A stretch of 34,128 nt of DNA from the IMG/VR virus record IMGVR_UViG_3300005584_000014, positions 1 through 34,128 of that record; one strand, written 5' to 3'. Numbering within the stretch: position 1 is the first letter of the stretch; each line of letters opens with the position of its first letter. This document shows positions 10,801 through 18,683 of the stretch, piece after piece. The notes under the pieces were generated by a model. The model did no database searches and was not told where the DNA came from. It saw only the letters and a program-made list of their open reading frames with translations. The position numbers and the translations under genes were made by a program. The DNA comes from a virus.

Positions 10801-11871
10801 ATAAAGGCTCAAATAGATGCACAACAACTTGTGGTAGATGCAGCACAGGCTGCTTCAGACATTCACTCAAAGATAACTGCTGATCTTGCTTTGCAGGATG
10901 CAGAACTTGCAAGTCAAGAAATTGCCTTAGCAGCAATTGTTGATAGCGTTGTGGATATAGATGACACAACTGGATTGACACTTGAGGACTGGAAAACTCT
11001 TGCTGAGAAAACTCTAGATGTTGAGGGATATGCTCAAGATATTGCACAAGCACTACTTGCAAGCGAAGGAAGTTCAGCAGCAATCGCTGCTTCGTGGGCA
11101 AGCATACTTGAGACGATGAAGAATCTACCAAAGAGTATTACAACAACACAATTTATTAATACAGTTAACACCGTAACTACAAAGACAGTTACAACACCTG
11201 CAGATCCAACATCAACAGCATCAACAGCAAATGCAGCAGTCGATGCAGCAACAAAAGCAAAAGATGCTGCACAACTAGAAGTTGACACTGCAGATAAAAA
11301 TTTACAAGAGGCATACAACAAAGGACAATGGTATAATTTCTCTTCTTTACAGGGTATCCTTGCCGATAAAAAGTTAAAATTAAAAGATGCAATCACAGCC
11401 TTAGATGCTGCCATTGCAGCAGCAGCAGTCAAAAAAGAGCCAACGCCTGAAGAGGTTGCAGCAGCAAAAAAGAAAAAAGATGAAGAAGACGCAGCAGCAG
11501 CCCAAGCAGCAGCAGACAACGGAACATCTAGTTCCAACTGGAAACCAGGAGATCCATTGCTGTATCGTGCTAAGGGAGGAATGATTAACCCAATGAGATT
11601 TGCTATGGGTGGTTTTGCAAAGGGCTCAGATACAGTTCCAGCGATGTTGACACCTGGAGAATTTGTTATGAGTAAATATGCTGTTCAATCACACGGAATT
11701 GGGAATATGAAAGCAATAAATAGTGGTGCCCCACTCGCTGGAGATTCAGTGTATAATTATAGTGTTAATGTTGCTGTGCAGTCAGATGCTAATCCAGATG
11801 AAATTGCAAGAGCAGTAATGAGACAAATAAGACAAGTAGACTCACAGAGAATTACGGGGAATAGAAACTAA
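1819..11871 (+). CDS. Tape measure protein
   Basis: At 3350 residues this is the largest gene of the window. Tape measure proteins line the tail tube, set its length and help DNA enter the cell. Residues about 150-480 resemble the TP901-type tape-measure core: a tail-length region, then 'MEKAT' with helical Ala/Gly-rich segments. Hydrophobic stretches lie near 554-585 and 1650-1712, the usual membrane-inserting segments. Residues 1208-1293 hold two copies of a 43-residue repeat. Around 2780-2880 is a coiled coil rich in K/E/Q. A DTVPAMLTPGE motif, typical of tape-measure ends, occurs twice, at 699-709 and 3271-3281. The region before the end is Ala/Lys/Glu low-complexity. No lysozyme or peptidase domain was recognised. 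Using the known ratio of about 0.15 nm per residue, the tail would be near 500 nm. The start is TTG. Confidence 0.93.
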   Translation: MSDVNANISINFDTGQALASLRQLQAGLSRFNQSLTQGNVAAANAQKGLNDQLMQAINATGKFVATQKNIATSTSSFTSALEKNQLSMREYFRYTAAAATANTKVFKNMFAQEREIINRARKDRVKSLQAQYIQLSDASGNFVKTLQVVPKHLQMVNGQYADYATRMQMAAQRQQFLNQLLKQGSTQLLNFGKNTQWAGRQLMVGLTIPLTLLGSTAAKIFMEMEKATVKFSRVYGDMTTSGDATNKAIADIQRLGKEFTKYGVAVKDTMEMAASAAAMGLTGNALNAQVIAATRLAVLGQVEQQQALETTISLTNAFGIATQDLANKINFLNAVENQTVLSIEDLTIAIPKAGPVVKQLGGSVEDLAFFMTAMKEGGINASEGANALKSGLASMINPSKKASEFLAGLGVNIKGIVEANKGNLKGTIVGFAQALDTLDPLNRARAIEQLFGKFQFARLSTLFQNVTKDGSQASRALALAGASVEELAILSERELGKVEDATGVKFKKSIEDLKNQLIPIGKAFLQAATPIVEFVGKLLTKFNNLSEGTKKTVAIIVGVVGGLAPVVLMTFGVVMNALANGIKLFAKLREGVAKLNGSNNVLGGGFDYLTQEQIENVAQTNALHTSHSQLISTFNIEKSAVDGLAAAYGNAASQARTLAASSPGLFNTVPGPAGAVSGLPKKPIGFAQGGVVPGRGDKDTVPAMLTPGEVILTKDTVRNNPELVAALQNNSFKKYHDGTGGGSEDIAASLRERFTSTSAPGSEAFKGRMKTLVDGAMSQTQKGVERVIRFAAESGVTITAEQTDQIEFYRKEMLKSVRQAGDALVGAIDLTKDQIKDRLKTMSPIAGTQAAPNRNTFDLVDKHGSQNLSETFGHLTPGVRMSGPQTRERLEPGSKVATEIDAIERAAKHLNNLPQSDPRRPKTPIVPEFNVVSGLGIDGMSQETNTLLKNGTKNTQEFLNELGNVGPVQAWDTLMKQNGLTIEENGREIEILHAKFKAFVADLATKKKVISDADVTGFLTGIENDPDISPRMKNAVSRSNNTITAARLSGVSSTDGANIEDVVRSGEVKVPGLVDRTKFKIAKSGSAQGGESVSNRVNGIGFYDAEVEKQLAAEAETLRPPRVRATPEAEADAELEGEKIGKAATRGVRKGAKTESPSTDGIEVGKDIAEGVVIGLQQGTPGVVSQSEQLGNAAVPKEVINEKMDVGNKAFYDDLNNPEDYEERQILKSEDRQRRKLGKARASVGKTDIDNKQFYDDIDTPEFREQRQILKSQDRHRRKLAAVGQVGAATPTDVPSQTAQLTAASSKRVTTATEKLAVKTEEAAIAQAQIVQQIKDESRSRVTIKGNTVNIGKARELADKAENEAAITKARAHALEAEQAKQKKSNSPTTITDEQVLAAKEKANAAELEYAQIRKELAEQGIGAAQPAEIKKDQEVMSNGTVEAGDGMRRIVEGTDDTADSTVLVADKTDELASITGEAVDAQMANTTNLITGSKLTNATTQNLGEVLQATDQTGLAQGDLAESSENTARLSKDIEEKKRKENELAKKRLARLMAEESVDGVIPPGTQSASKYINPEEAMGAEEAYDYAMGSDPDPNDPTDKGQTGFTKDKFGKILIDPETGNPTHLTKKELTKKTRGLRKEKVSKISGKAAGALGTATMVAGMAGAPPQVTAALGAAATVAQFAPALAGMGPIGWAVAGIAAVGASAYLVNKHFEGMAKAQAEYVRNTTASSEKLKAIGELNGVVGANEKMNKRRENGQLQGYNEVERKGTDYGVKYLENATGKLMMDSLKTSINKTGAKEAAEEVALQLAAQVSDGVLTAEQAKSVAYQIGLNLKDSTMTMNINGNLRALIGPNGEDLINDPFTARMRLVAVSENKTKTAKANIKKAQKENIGWSWMGLKKSGANEAAQVAALSGAAVEMALLQADSMAVYVEKQKETLEAQKAITKDKAEQLRIDTQLANLDSMSARANARVAVSVDNAVDQTDGIITGQSGITNTNPILGMMSGKNPIDALTGGYGIGAQGIGMAILQSTMPGVGGILGSLLNRDGRVEDAYFDANKDDVKAKYKGTSQEASAQRVLDLGAKADEDASFKGDKIAGRKFEAKLQILMSSGVMDPDSIENLLRIFGGDYKKLNTMLTVGIKMHGGAKMAELTGLLGSTNDASAKKIIVRMVRKNPKEFDKIARALALIKASDGLEVSMDLMLTNMTQYELDQLANKLDIIDKMKTPIEQEVIIKYGKDHEVDMSGIIEDWDYYGQMKPEVRKEAVATYVMLKEFLMSFDSPEAKKQWAIDTAKAAAEMVGEEGDAKYQETYEKTYKLIMLDDTGAAASGLVQTKYGEDPNLAILTAGNIGDPPEKKDRDTTYDDLLKRLRNVRNAAIDASKGVKELNAALAASGAKSVQNRFEGISQQLRSKGVNEEFIEYLKGLDTKDLKKFAFVATKKGTQKYTEKVGKRNKDGSIAKDKNGKVIMVNKEQKYKAGDLVLTDLGNQMKRGGEKAIIGEFQEAQKISLRNLKDQETVQRKLSALGYDQIAIERILGDEMSTQIIASNRLTKEELARSAALAKEVSLREKINGLIETGKEALKLAANIKKAPQLQEFFDKMKSQGINLSPAAMQGMLTDPAQLDAAIAAMALYEDGADGALGKLQEIVTALEAIKANSNIQLALEFAAKDNYGKVQAGAAAAQRVMDTRRVAYNNMTPAEIQKQTVTNARTGVTTNAGSIGYASAVKNKFGDEKTAAALEASIAGKSLAGVQKERDALAKRSAVAAAAANVSQQMLSSAQDALSKLQEGLSKTLDGINKKYDEIIKGQQKSIETLNKRLNDEFDKKIKLKQERIGMLSNDLTLMDKQAESINEKYDAQVTALQEVQRVQEAITAQQQQQLGLADALTQGDLSAAARAAQEIRAANAAQYGGGQFEALDLSRKNELDSLKGAESGLTRKQITEEQFQIQQDLYKLETDPVRKKILEDIEKLTEAIAKNEELRTKELEDAEKSIKAQIDAQQLVVDAAQAASDIHSKITADLALQDAELASQEIALAAIVDSVVDIDDTTGLTLEDWKTLAEKTLDVEGYAQDIAQALLASEGSSAAIAASWASILETMKNLPKSITTTQFINTVNTVTTKTVTTPADPTSTASTANAAVDAATKAKDAAQLEVDTADKNLQEAYNKGQWYNFSSLQGILADKKLKLKDAITALDAAIAAAAVKKEPTPEEVAAAKKKKDEEDAAAAQAAADNGTSSSNWKPGDPLLYRAKGGMINPMRFAMGGFAKGSDTVPAMLTPGEFVMSKYAVQSHGIGNMKAINSGAPLAGDSVYNYSVNVAVQSDANPDEIARAVMRQIRQVDSQRITGNRN
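5440..5697 (+). repeat. Two 43-residue tandem repeats inside the tape measure
   Basis: Two adjacent 129-base units encode residues 1208-1250 and 1251-1293. Each begins NK-x-FYDD, then P-E-x-x-E-x-RQILKS-x-DR-x-RRKL. About 22 of the first 31 positions match. The DNA has diverged at wobble positions, so this is an old duplication under protein-level selection. Confidence 0.8.
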
Positions 11872-12596
11872 TGCCAAACTCATACGCATATATGCGAGGT
11901 AGACAAAAATACCAAAGACCACAAGGAGTCTTATGGTCTGAGAACTCTGGAACATTAGTAGAAGATCCATCAAGTACTACAACCCCAAAACAAAAGGTTT
12001 ATATTCCAACAGGTATTGAGATAGGAGCAGATCCAGGTTTGGCTACTGGAGATGATGTTCTCAATCAGTTCTTAATATTATCAGATGACAATAGAGGTCC
12101 AATAGATTTTAATCCAACAAGAATTGAAAAACGGGAGAGAATGATTAATGGTCGTATGCGATCATATCATATTGCAGATAAACTTAGCATAAGTTTAAGA
12201 TGGGAAAACCTTCCTTCAAGATCACACGGACTAAATCCATCATTTAATTCGTCTGGTAAGACATCTTTAATAGATGAAGGTTTGAGAGAGCCAGGAACAG
12301 ATGGATTATTTTCACAACTTCCAAATATTACAATACAAAATCAACAATATACTACAGATGGTGGCGCTGGCGGAGTAGAACTTTTAGATTGGTATGAAAA
12401 TCATCAAGGATCATTTTGGATGTATTTATCATATGACAAATATAAAAACTTTGGATCAGACAATAAAGCATATGGACATCTTCCTCAATATAATCAACTA
12501 ATAGAAGTATTCTTTTCAGATTTCAAATACACAGTTTCAAAGCGTGGAAATATGATGGATCTATGGAACATTGATGTAACCTTGGAAGAGGTATAA
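11871..12596 (+). CDS. Distal tail (Dit-like) / minor tail protein
   Basis: A 241-residue protein whose ATG overlaps the last base of the tape-measure stop. The slot right after the tape measure normally encodes the distal tail protein, the ring joining tube and tip. The sequence has a Tyr/Arg-rich N-terminus, a central stretch of likely beta strands ('KLSISLRWENLPS' at about 104-116) and an aromatic C-terminal part ending 'DLWNIDVTLEEV'. This is like the beta-sandwich of tail proteins, and tail-tube-like ends often close with a 'DV(T/S)' strand. No catalytic motif is visible. I call it Dit-like from position and size. It might be another minor tail component. Confidence 0.6.
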   Translation: MPNSYAYMRGRQKYQRPQGVLWSENSGTLVEDPSSTTTPKQKVYIPTGIEIGADPGLATGDDVLNQFLILSDDNRGPIDFNPTRIEKRERMINGRMRSYHIADKLSISLRWENLPSRSHGLNPSFNSSGKTSLIDEGLREPGTDGLFSQLPNITIQNQQYTTDGGAGGVELLDWYENHQGSFWMYLSYDKYKNFGSDNKAYGHLPQYNQLIEVFFSDFKYTVSKRGNMMDLWNIDVTLEEV

Positions 12597-15500
12597 TGTT
12601 TGAAAACGAAGAACTCAAGAATCATCTTGAGACATCCTCAGTAATTAAAACACAGTCTGCGATTATTGCAGAGTGGAATATGAATCTGCCAGGGAATATA
12701 GACACAATTGGAAATTACAGGTATAGACCAAATAGCCCAGAATCTGTATACGAATCTCTTCCAAATACATTTGTTGCAGAAAATGATCAAAGCGCTACTA
12801 GATTTTATTACGGGGCCACAGACTCTGATGTTGTTATTGATGGTACATTTACAGACAATGGACTTCCAACAACCTTGATGTCTAAGGGTGACAGGAATGC
12901 CCTCTTATACTCCCTAGAAGACTGTTTTAAGCCCTTTAGACCAAGGTCTGGGATCAATAAGGCCAGGGTGATGGACAAGTCCTTCATACACCATCCTAAC
13001 TCAAATATGGCAAAAAGACCAAGATTTTATATATCAGACAAAAACGACGGGTTCAAATATTGGTCGTCATTTAGAAAAGAGATACAGTATAAGTATACAT
13101 ACTCAGACTCTACAGTTAGATATGGATTCCTTCCAACATTTGTAGATAATGATGCAAGCCAGACAGTCAGAAATGCTGTATTTTTTGATAACAAAGAGTA
13201 TGGAATATCAAAGCAATCTGGTTCAAGATACTTAATAGACGATACAGTTCCATTTGTTGTATACAAAGAATCTCTACCAGCAAACAGAGTCGTGTTAAAA
13301 ATGCAGACTGGTGTCGGAGATGTTGACCTAGGAATAACTTCAGATCCATTCTTTGGCTATGCAAACCAAAGAACCCCCGTTAAATGGAAAGTTCAATATT
13401 TAGAAAACAACAGTTGGATAGATATGCTTTCATTTAATGAGGCATCGACGAGAGCCGACGGAAGTAGAATTATAAAATCAGATGGATATGTTGAACTGGC
13501 ATATGGATTAAAAATTCCTAATGAGTATAAGGAAATATTTATCTATGCAGAAAGATATTCGTCAGAAGTTCCATTACCTAAAAAATCTGTTAATGGATAC
13601 GCTTACTTGATTGCAAATGATAATGAGATTGGTCAGTTTTATATTTGGCTAGATAGCATAAATAATTATGCAAAGTTTAAACCTTCCTATGGGTGGTATC
13701 TGCAGGAAGAAACAGTTGAAAGATTAACAAATTTTGTTACTGATCTAACAGCCCCAGACTATTATGTAAACTCAACTGATGGAAAAAACACTTATAGAGA
13801 GTTTCAAAACATACAAGGGTTAAGAGTAGTTGTCGAAAGCATAAACACAAATTTATCTGTATTTGATTTAATAGAAATATCTCCAAGACTTTCTGTAAAC
13901 CTAACAGATAAAGCAACAAGTTTTTCAGTTAAAAAGGCTCTTTCTGATCTCGGCAAGAGCGGTCTTCCAGTAGGCCAACTTCTATCCGCAACTGGAACTC
14001 TCGAACTGTTTGATTTTGATGGAGCGTTTAATGAAAATAATCCAAACAGTATGATTTCTAAATATATTTCTAGGCATACCCAGATAAAGTTTTATGATGT
14101 TGTTTCAGATGTATCTGGCTATGACTATTTTATTCCTATCAAGACAATGTACGCATCTGGATTTCCTAAGTCAAATGATAAAGACAGAAGAATAACTCTA
14201 GATCTTAATGACCTATTCTTTTATTTTGATTCAATCGATGCACCACAAACAGTTATGACAAGCGTATCTCTTAGTTCTGCAGTGTGTATGCTTTTAGATT
14301 CTGTAGGTTTTGCTAACTATACATTTAAAAGACTCCCAGGAGAAAAAGAACTTATCATACCGTATTTCTTTATACAGCCAAATATTTCTGTAGCAGAAGT
14401 TTTACAAAGTCTAGCAATCTCAACACAGAGCGCAATGTTCTTTGATGAGTATAATAATTTTGTTATTATGAGCAAAGACTACATGCTTCCATCAAATAGC
14501 GAAAGAGAATCTACATTTACATTCTATGGATCAACAGACCAAGAACATCTAGGTGCAATAGAAAATAAGCCTACAAAGCCAAAACTTGCAAACATTATTG
14601 ACCTTGTTTCTAGTGATAATCTTGTTTATAATGGAGGGAAAATTACATATAGTCCAAAATATATTCAAAGAACATTTGGATCTATTAAGCAAGCAAGCAT
14701 GATTGACAACCAAAAAACTTGGAGATATAAACCAGTTCTTCTTTGGGAAATTGCTGGAACAGAAAACTTAAAATCAATAAACAATGAGGTTGGAAATATG
14801 TCCTCCTACATGTTAAGCGCAATTCCTTTAAATTCAGACTTGTCAAATCAAATACCAGTCGTATCTAATAGAGCAATTACAAATAACATAATTGATTTCG
14901 GAGAAGGTGTATATTGGATATCTAGGTACAATGGATATTTTTATAGTGGCGGAGAAGTAGTTAAGTATGACGCTGTAGAATATAATGTTACTGGAACTGG
15001 AAATGTTTGGATAACAAACTCTAATGAGTATAATGATTACTTTGGATCAGTTCCGTTTAACGGAAAAATATATCCAACAGGTCGTGTAAGAATTTATTGT
15101 GAGCCAGAGTATGAAACGGTGTCTGGTGTCCTTAAATTAAAAAATGGTAAAGTTGCAAAACATGGTAGAGGACAATTTGGAACACCAGTAGTTGTTCATT
15201 CTGCTGGCATTAATCCTAGATGGTATGACAATGCAAATGTCCGTGGCTGTGTTATGGATTCTAATAAATATTTGTTTACAGATACTGCACTTACAGCCCC
15301 AGGATCACTTACAAAAGATTTGTCATTAGAGGAGGGTCCTGCAGGAATATCAAACACTTTAGCCCAGTCAACTGTAAGAAATGGCATCATTAAAAATTTT
15401 ATGTCGACATACCTGGGAACAGAAACAGACCTAAACACAAGAAGAACAACACAATCAGGAAGCATACAGTCTTCTGCATTAATGATGAATGGACCAGCAT

Positions 15501-16993
15501 TTACAACTTCAGAGAAATCAACTGATTTTATTTCTTATGTATATAAACCACTAGATAGCAAATTCAAACATTTTGGAACAAGAATGAGAATCATTGGAAA
15601 ACTGACAACTGGTAACGATGGGCAGTCTGCAGTGGGATCATCAACATACTATGTGGTTCCAGGAACTACTCCAGATAAAAACATAACTGTGTCTGGCGGT
15701 TCTGGTGGTCTAGGCTTAATGTTAAACCCAGAAAATAATAATGGATACTACTTTGAAATTTCAGCACTTGGATCAAAGAAGATAGATAACAAAGCAAATA
15801 AATCTAATGTAAACAATGTTATGTTTTACAAAATAATGAAAAAAGCAGGAACAACTGAAGCAGTTCCAGTAAAACTTTGGGAAGGACTTGCAAATATTAT
15901 TGTTGATGATGGAAACTTTACAGGACAATACAGAATGGCAAATGAAAAAAATCCAACTGTTTATGATCTTGCAGTTGAATATTTAGATATTGGAAAAATA
16001 AGAAAATTCTTTTTATATATAAATGGAACATTAATTAAAACAGTTGATGACGAAAACCCTCTTCCAAAGTATAACAACATGGCAGCATTTGTTCGAGGAT
16101 CATCAAGAGTTATGTTTGAGAATATGTATGCTATATCAGAAAACTATTCACAGATACAAGGAACAAAAATAACCACTCCAGTTCAGTCTATATTTGATGA
16201 AGACGGAATTGATACAAACGAGTCATTCAGAAAACATTCTATGAGCGGAGTAATTCAAGGAACATATCTTAGCGGTATTGGTTCTTCTGAAAATCCAAGC
16301 CACAACATTTACTTTGAAGAGTTTGGCTCAATTATGAGAGAGGCTGCGACATTTAATGTTAAATACGATAAAGCATTTCCAGCATTATATGCAAAGATGT
16401 CTCCAACCTTTAATAGAATAAAAGGATACACCGTGTCTGGATTTAGAGCGGGATCTTATGGTGCAGAGTTTATGATTTTTAATGCAACAGATACAGCCCT
16501 TAGCCTAGACTCAGGTTCTGGAAACTATCTTAGAATTCAGGGAGTTACGTTTACACAAGAAAATAAAAATGAACTAACAGTAGACAAGTTCTTTACAAAA
16601 AATAGTGACTTTTCCAATCCATCATTTAATGGAGAGGATATAGTTACATCTCCGATAAAAGCATCTAAAGAATATCAAGATATTAAGGTTAGCAGAATGA
16701 CCTACGGAGTTAAAGAGTTTTCTCTAGAAACCCAACACATTCAAACAGAAGATGCAGCCACAGAATTAATGTCTTGGCTAGTAAATAAAATAAGTAAGCC
16801 AAGAAAGTCTGTAGGTCTAAAAGTATTTTCTATGCCGATTGTACAACTTGGAGATATTGTTAAGATTGATTATGTCCAAGGTGGAATTAATAAAACTGGA
16901 GATCCAGAAACAGAGTATGTTGTGTATTCTATAGACTACTCTAAAAACTCATCTGGACCAGACATGACAATTTATTTAAGTGAGGTATCATAA
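12596..16993 (+). CDS. Tail tip / baseplate hub protein with lectin-like domain
   Basis: A 1465-residue minor tail protein, overlapping its upstream neighbour by one base. By position and size it is the tail-associated (Tal-like) protein that caps the tube and touches the cell. Residues about 1-500 are rich in aromatic and beta segments. Residues about 985-1183 look like a concanavalin-type (LamG/DUF1080-like) jelly roll: 'GLGLMLNPENNNGYYFEIS', later 'KFFLYINGT' and 'MFENMYAIS'. Such domains bind or trim glycans. The end ('VQLGDIVKIDYVQGG ... VVYSIDYS') matches the hub-type strands that close many tail-tip proteins. I found no clear hydrolase residues. Proposed role: recognition of surface carbohydrate, by inference. 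Confidence 0.72.
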   Translation: MFENEELKNHLETSSVIKTQSAIIAEWNMNLPGNIDTIGNYRYRPNSPESVYESLPNTFVAENDQSATRFYYGATDSDVVIDGTFTDNGLPTTLMSKGDRNALLYSLEDCFKPFRPRSGINKARVMDKSFIHHPNSNMAKRPRFYISDKNDGFKYWSSFRKEIQYKYTYSDSTVRYGFLPTFVDNDASQTVRNAVFFDNKEYGISKQSGSRYLIDDTVPFVVYKESLPANRVVLKMQTGVGDVDLGITSDPFFGYANQRTPVKWKVQYLENNSWIDMLSFNEASTRADGSRIIKSDGYVELAYGLKIPNEYKEIFIYAERYSSEVPLPKKSVNGYAYLIANDNEIGQFYIWLDSINNYAKFKPSYGWYLQEETVERLTNFVTDLTAPDYYVNSTDGKNTYREFQNIQGLRVVVESINTNLSVFDLIEISPRLSVNLTDKATSFSVKKALSDLGKSGLPVGQLLSATGTLELFDFDGAFNENNPNSMISKYISRHTQIKFYDVVSDVSGYDYFIPIKTMYASGFPKSNDKDRRITLDLNDLFFYFDSIDAPQTVMTSVSLSSAVCMLLDSVGFANYTFKRLPGEKELIIPYFFIQPNISVAEVLQSLAISTQSAMFFDEYNNFVIMSKDYMLPSNSERESTFTFYGSTDQEHLGAIENKPTKPKLANIIDLVSSDNLVYNGGKITYSPKYIQRTFGSIKQASMIDNQKTWRYKPVLLWEIAGTENLKSINNEVGNMSSYMLSAIPLNSDLSNQIPVVSNRAITNNIIDFGEGVYWISRYNGYFYSGGEVVKYDAVEYNVTGTGNVWITNSNEYNDYFGSVPFNGKIYPTGRVRIYCEPEYETVSGVLKLKNGKVAKHGRGQFGTPVVVHSAGINPRWYDNANVRGCVMDSNKYLFTDTALTAPGSLTKDLSLEEGPAGISNTLAQSTVRNGIIKNFMSTYLGTETDLNTRRTTQSGSIQSSALMMNGPAFTTSEKSTDFISYVYKPLDSKFKHFGTRMRIIGKLTTGNDGQSAVGSSTYYVVPGTTPDKNITVSGGSGGLGLMLNPENNNGYYFEISALGSKKIDNKANKSNVNNVMFYKIMKKAGTTEAVPVKLWEGLANIIVDDGNFTGQYRMANEKNPTVYDLAVEYLDIGKIRKFFLYINGTLIKTVDDENPLPKYNNMAAFVRGSSRVMFENMYAISENYSQIQGTKITTPVQSIFDEDGIDTNESFRKHSMSGVIQGTYLSGIGSSENPSHNIYFEEFGSIMREAATFNVKYDKAFPALYAKMSPTFNRIKGYTVSGFRAGSYGAEFMIFNATDTALSLDSGSGNYLRIQGVTFTQENKNELTVDKFFTKNSDFSNPSFNGEDIVTSPIKASKEYQDIKVSRMTYGVKEFSLETQHIQTEDAATELMSWLVNKISKPRKSVGLKVFSMPIVQLGDIVKIDYVQGGINKTGDPETEYVVYSIDYSKNSSGPDMTIYLSEVS

Positions 16994-17547
16994 TGGCTAG
17001 TCTTATACCAGGAGATGTTAGCATTATGCCAATTCCTAGGGCTCCAGGAGATGTTAGCATTATGCCAGTTCCAGAGACTCCAACAACAACTAATCCAGGA
17101 ACAACCCCGCCTGCAACAAAGATAGCAAGTCCAGATCTAATAATTATAAGAGATGAAATACTTCCTATTGACACAATGACAGACCTAGTGTTTGAAAATA
17201 TTGGTGGACACGAACTCATAAATGTATCTAGACACGATTTAGTTAACGGCATAGATGTGTTATACCAGCCAATTAAAAATCTAAGCACACTATATCTTCA
17301 ATATAATCCAGAAAACATTTTAAGACTTCAAGATACAACTCAGTCATATTTTAAAAACTTTCCAATTCAGTATTCAAACAAGATACCAAATGTTGGCACA
17401 GGTTCTAACGGTGAGACTATATACATAGAAGAAGAAACTGGGGATTTAATCATAAATGTGATAAACCTTGCAAAAGGAGAGCAAGTCGAAGTTCAGGTTC
17501 TAGCACAAGGAGAGGTATTTGATGATACAATATATGGTGGAGTGTAA
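16993..17547 (+). CDS. Minor tail protein with N-terminal PGDVSIMP repeat
   Basis: A 184-residue protein of unknown function, starting within the stop codon of the tip gene. Residues 6-29 contain two copies of PGDVSIMP-x-P, followed by a Pro/Thr-rich linker (about 30-45) and a C-terminal beta-rich part (about 48-184). The linker plus globular part is typical of proteins hung on the tail tip. Its position between the hub and the fibre supports a structural role. No catalytic motif is seen. The tandem repeat is precise at DNA level. Confidence 0.55.
   Translation: MASLIPGDVSIMPIPRAPGDVSIMPVPETPTTTNPGTTPPATKIASPDLIIIRDEILPIDTMTDLVFENIGGHELINVSRHDLVNGIDVLYQPIKNLSTLYLQYNPENILRLQDTTQSYFKNFPIQYSNKIPNVGTGSNGETIYIEEETGDLIINVINLAKGEQVEVQVLAQGEVFDDTIYGGV
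17008..17067 (+). repeat. Pair of identical 24-base repeats, 36-base period
   Basis: CCAGGAGATGTTAGCATTAT plus GCCA is present unchanged at 17008-17031 and 17044-17067, inside the start of the tail gene. The period is 36 bases (12 codons), so gain or loss of units would keep the reading frame. Confidence 0.9.
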
Positions 17548-17549
17548 AA

Positions 17550-18683
17550 ATGATAACTGAATTTGGCAAGGGAATAATCGGAAAGTACCTTATTGGTCAA
17601 GCACCAGCGTATGCCTCATATATTGCTATTGGCTGCGGACCAACTCCAACTGAAGCAAACTCTCCAGATGTAGACTATTCGGCTAAAAAAACTCTTGATC
17701 TAGAAATGTTTAGGGTACCCGTAGTATCAAGAGGGTATGTAAACGATAACGGGATTAACAAGGTAGTGCTAACAGCAGAACTACCAACAGAAGAAAGATA
17801 TGAGATATCAGAGATAGGATTGTATTCTGCAGGATCAAACCCTTCAGCGTCTGTAAATGACAGTAGAACAATCTTTGCTTTTGATGACTCAAAAGAATGG
17901 GTTGTTGGTTCTGGAACGGCAATTCCTACAATATCAACTCCACTAGATGCTGGTGATGCTGGCGTTGACGATTTGGGCACAGATGAAATATCAGTAACTC
18001 ATCCAGTATTTAAAACAAATGCAGACAACAGAGCCTTTGCTAATGTGAATAGAGTTGCAAGATATGAAAGATGTAGATTTTTAAACAGAATGCTTATTGT
18101 CCGTGGGGATCATTCTACTTTAGGAGTTGTCACTACTAATTCTGTAAATCATTTAAATCCAACAGGCGGTTCTTATATATCTTTAAGCGGAGAATCTCTC
18201 AACTTTACTCAAAATGCTCCAACAGATGAACTTAAACTTGCTTTCTCTGTTATAAATAAAAATCCAAGCCCATCATTTTTTCCAGACAAAGTTAGAATCT
18301 TAATTGATTTTTCTTCATCTGCAACATTTGATGCTGATGAATGGGCAAGGTTTGAAGTTATTTTAGATAACTATGATTTTGAAGCAAATAGATATATTGT
18401 AATAACAAAACAATTGCAAGATCTTTATAAGAGTGCCCCTGGATTTTCTTGGAACTCTGTAGACAATGTAAGAATTTATACATCAGTATTAAAAGCAGAT
18501 GCCACTTCTTCTGATTTTTATGTAGCATATGATGCACTAAGATTAGAAAACAAAAATGAATCAAATCCACTCTATGGAATGACTGGATACACTGTAATTA
18601 AAAACACTAATGCTAAGACAATTGTAAAGCAAGCAAACAAGACAAGTTATGTAGAATTTAGATTTGCTATGGATGTAGGATAA
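17550..18683 (+). CDS. Tail fibre-like protein
   Basis: A 377-residue protein that starts two bases after the preceding gene. The N-terminal part (about 1-110) has the pattern seen in the N-terminal domain of phage tail-collar fibre proteins (DUF3751 type): 'YASYIAIGCG', then 'ELPTEERYEISEIGLYSAG'. That domain attaches fibres to the baseplate. The rest (about 140-377) is beta-rich, with 'FYVAYDALRLEN' and a closing 'VEFRFAMD', consistent with a carbohydrate-binding type fold. Probable role: host recognition or fibre attachment. The family match is from recognised motifs, not from a search. Confidence 0.65.
   Translation: MITEFGKGIIGKYLIGQAPAYASYIAIGCGPTPTEANSPDVDYSAKKTLDLEMFRVPVVSRGYVNDNGINKVVLTAELPTEERYEISEIGLYSAGSNPSASVNDSRTIFAFDDSKEWVVGSGTAIPTISTPLDAGDAGVDDLGTDEISVTHPVFKTNADNRAFANVNRVARYERCRFLNRMLIVRGDHSTLGVVTTNSVNHLNPTGGSYISLSGESLNFTQNAPTDELKLAFSVINKNPSPSFFPDKVRILIDFSSSATFDADEWARFEVILDNYDFEANRYIVITKQLQDLYKSAPGFSWNSVDNVRIYTSVLKADATSSDFYVAYDALRLENKNESNPLYGMTGYTVIKNTNAKTIVKQANKTSYVEFRFAMDVG

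Noticed and set aside
11329-11337. TGGTATAAT inside the tape measure gene
   Set aside because: Perfect extended -10, but 530 bases from the next gene and without -35. It could be an internal promoter, but chance occurrence is as likely.
10736-11537. Antisense open frames of 131 and 167 codons opposite the tape measure
   Set aside because: Leu/Gln- or Ala/Ser-rich composition mirrors the GCA/CAA repeats on the coding strand. No ribosome site; shadows of the real gene.
14703-14731. TTGACA, 17 bases, TATAAA inside the tail-tip gene
   Set aside because: No TGn extension and no gene start within more than 2 kb; likely chance in AT-rich coding sequence.
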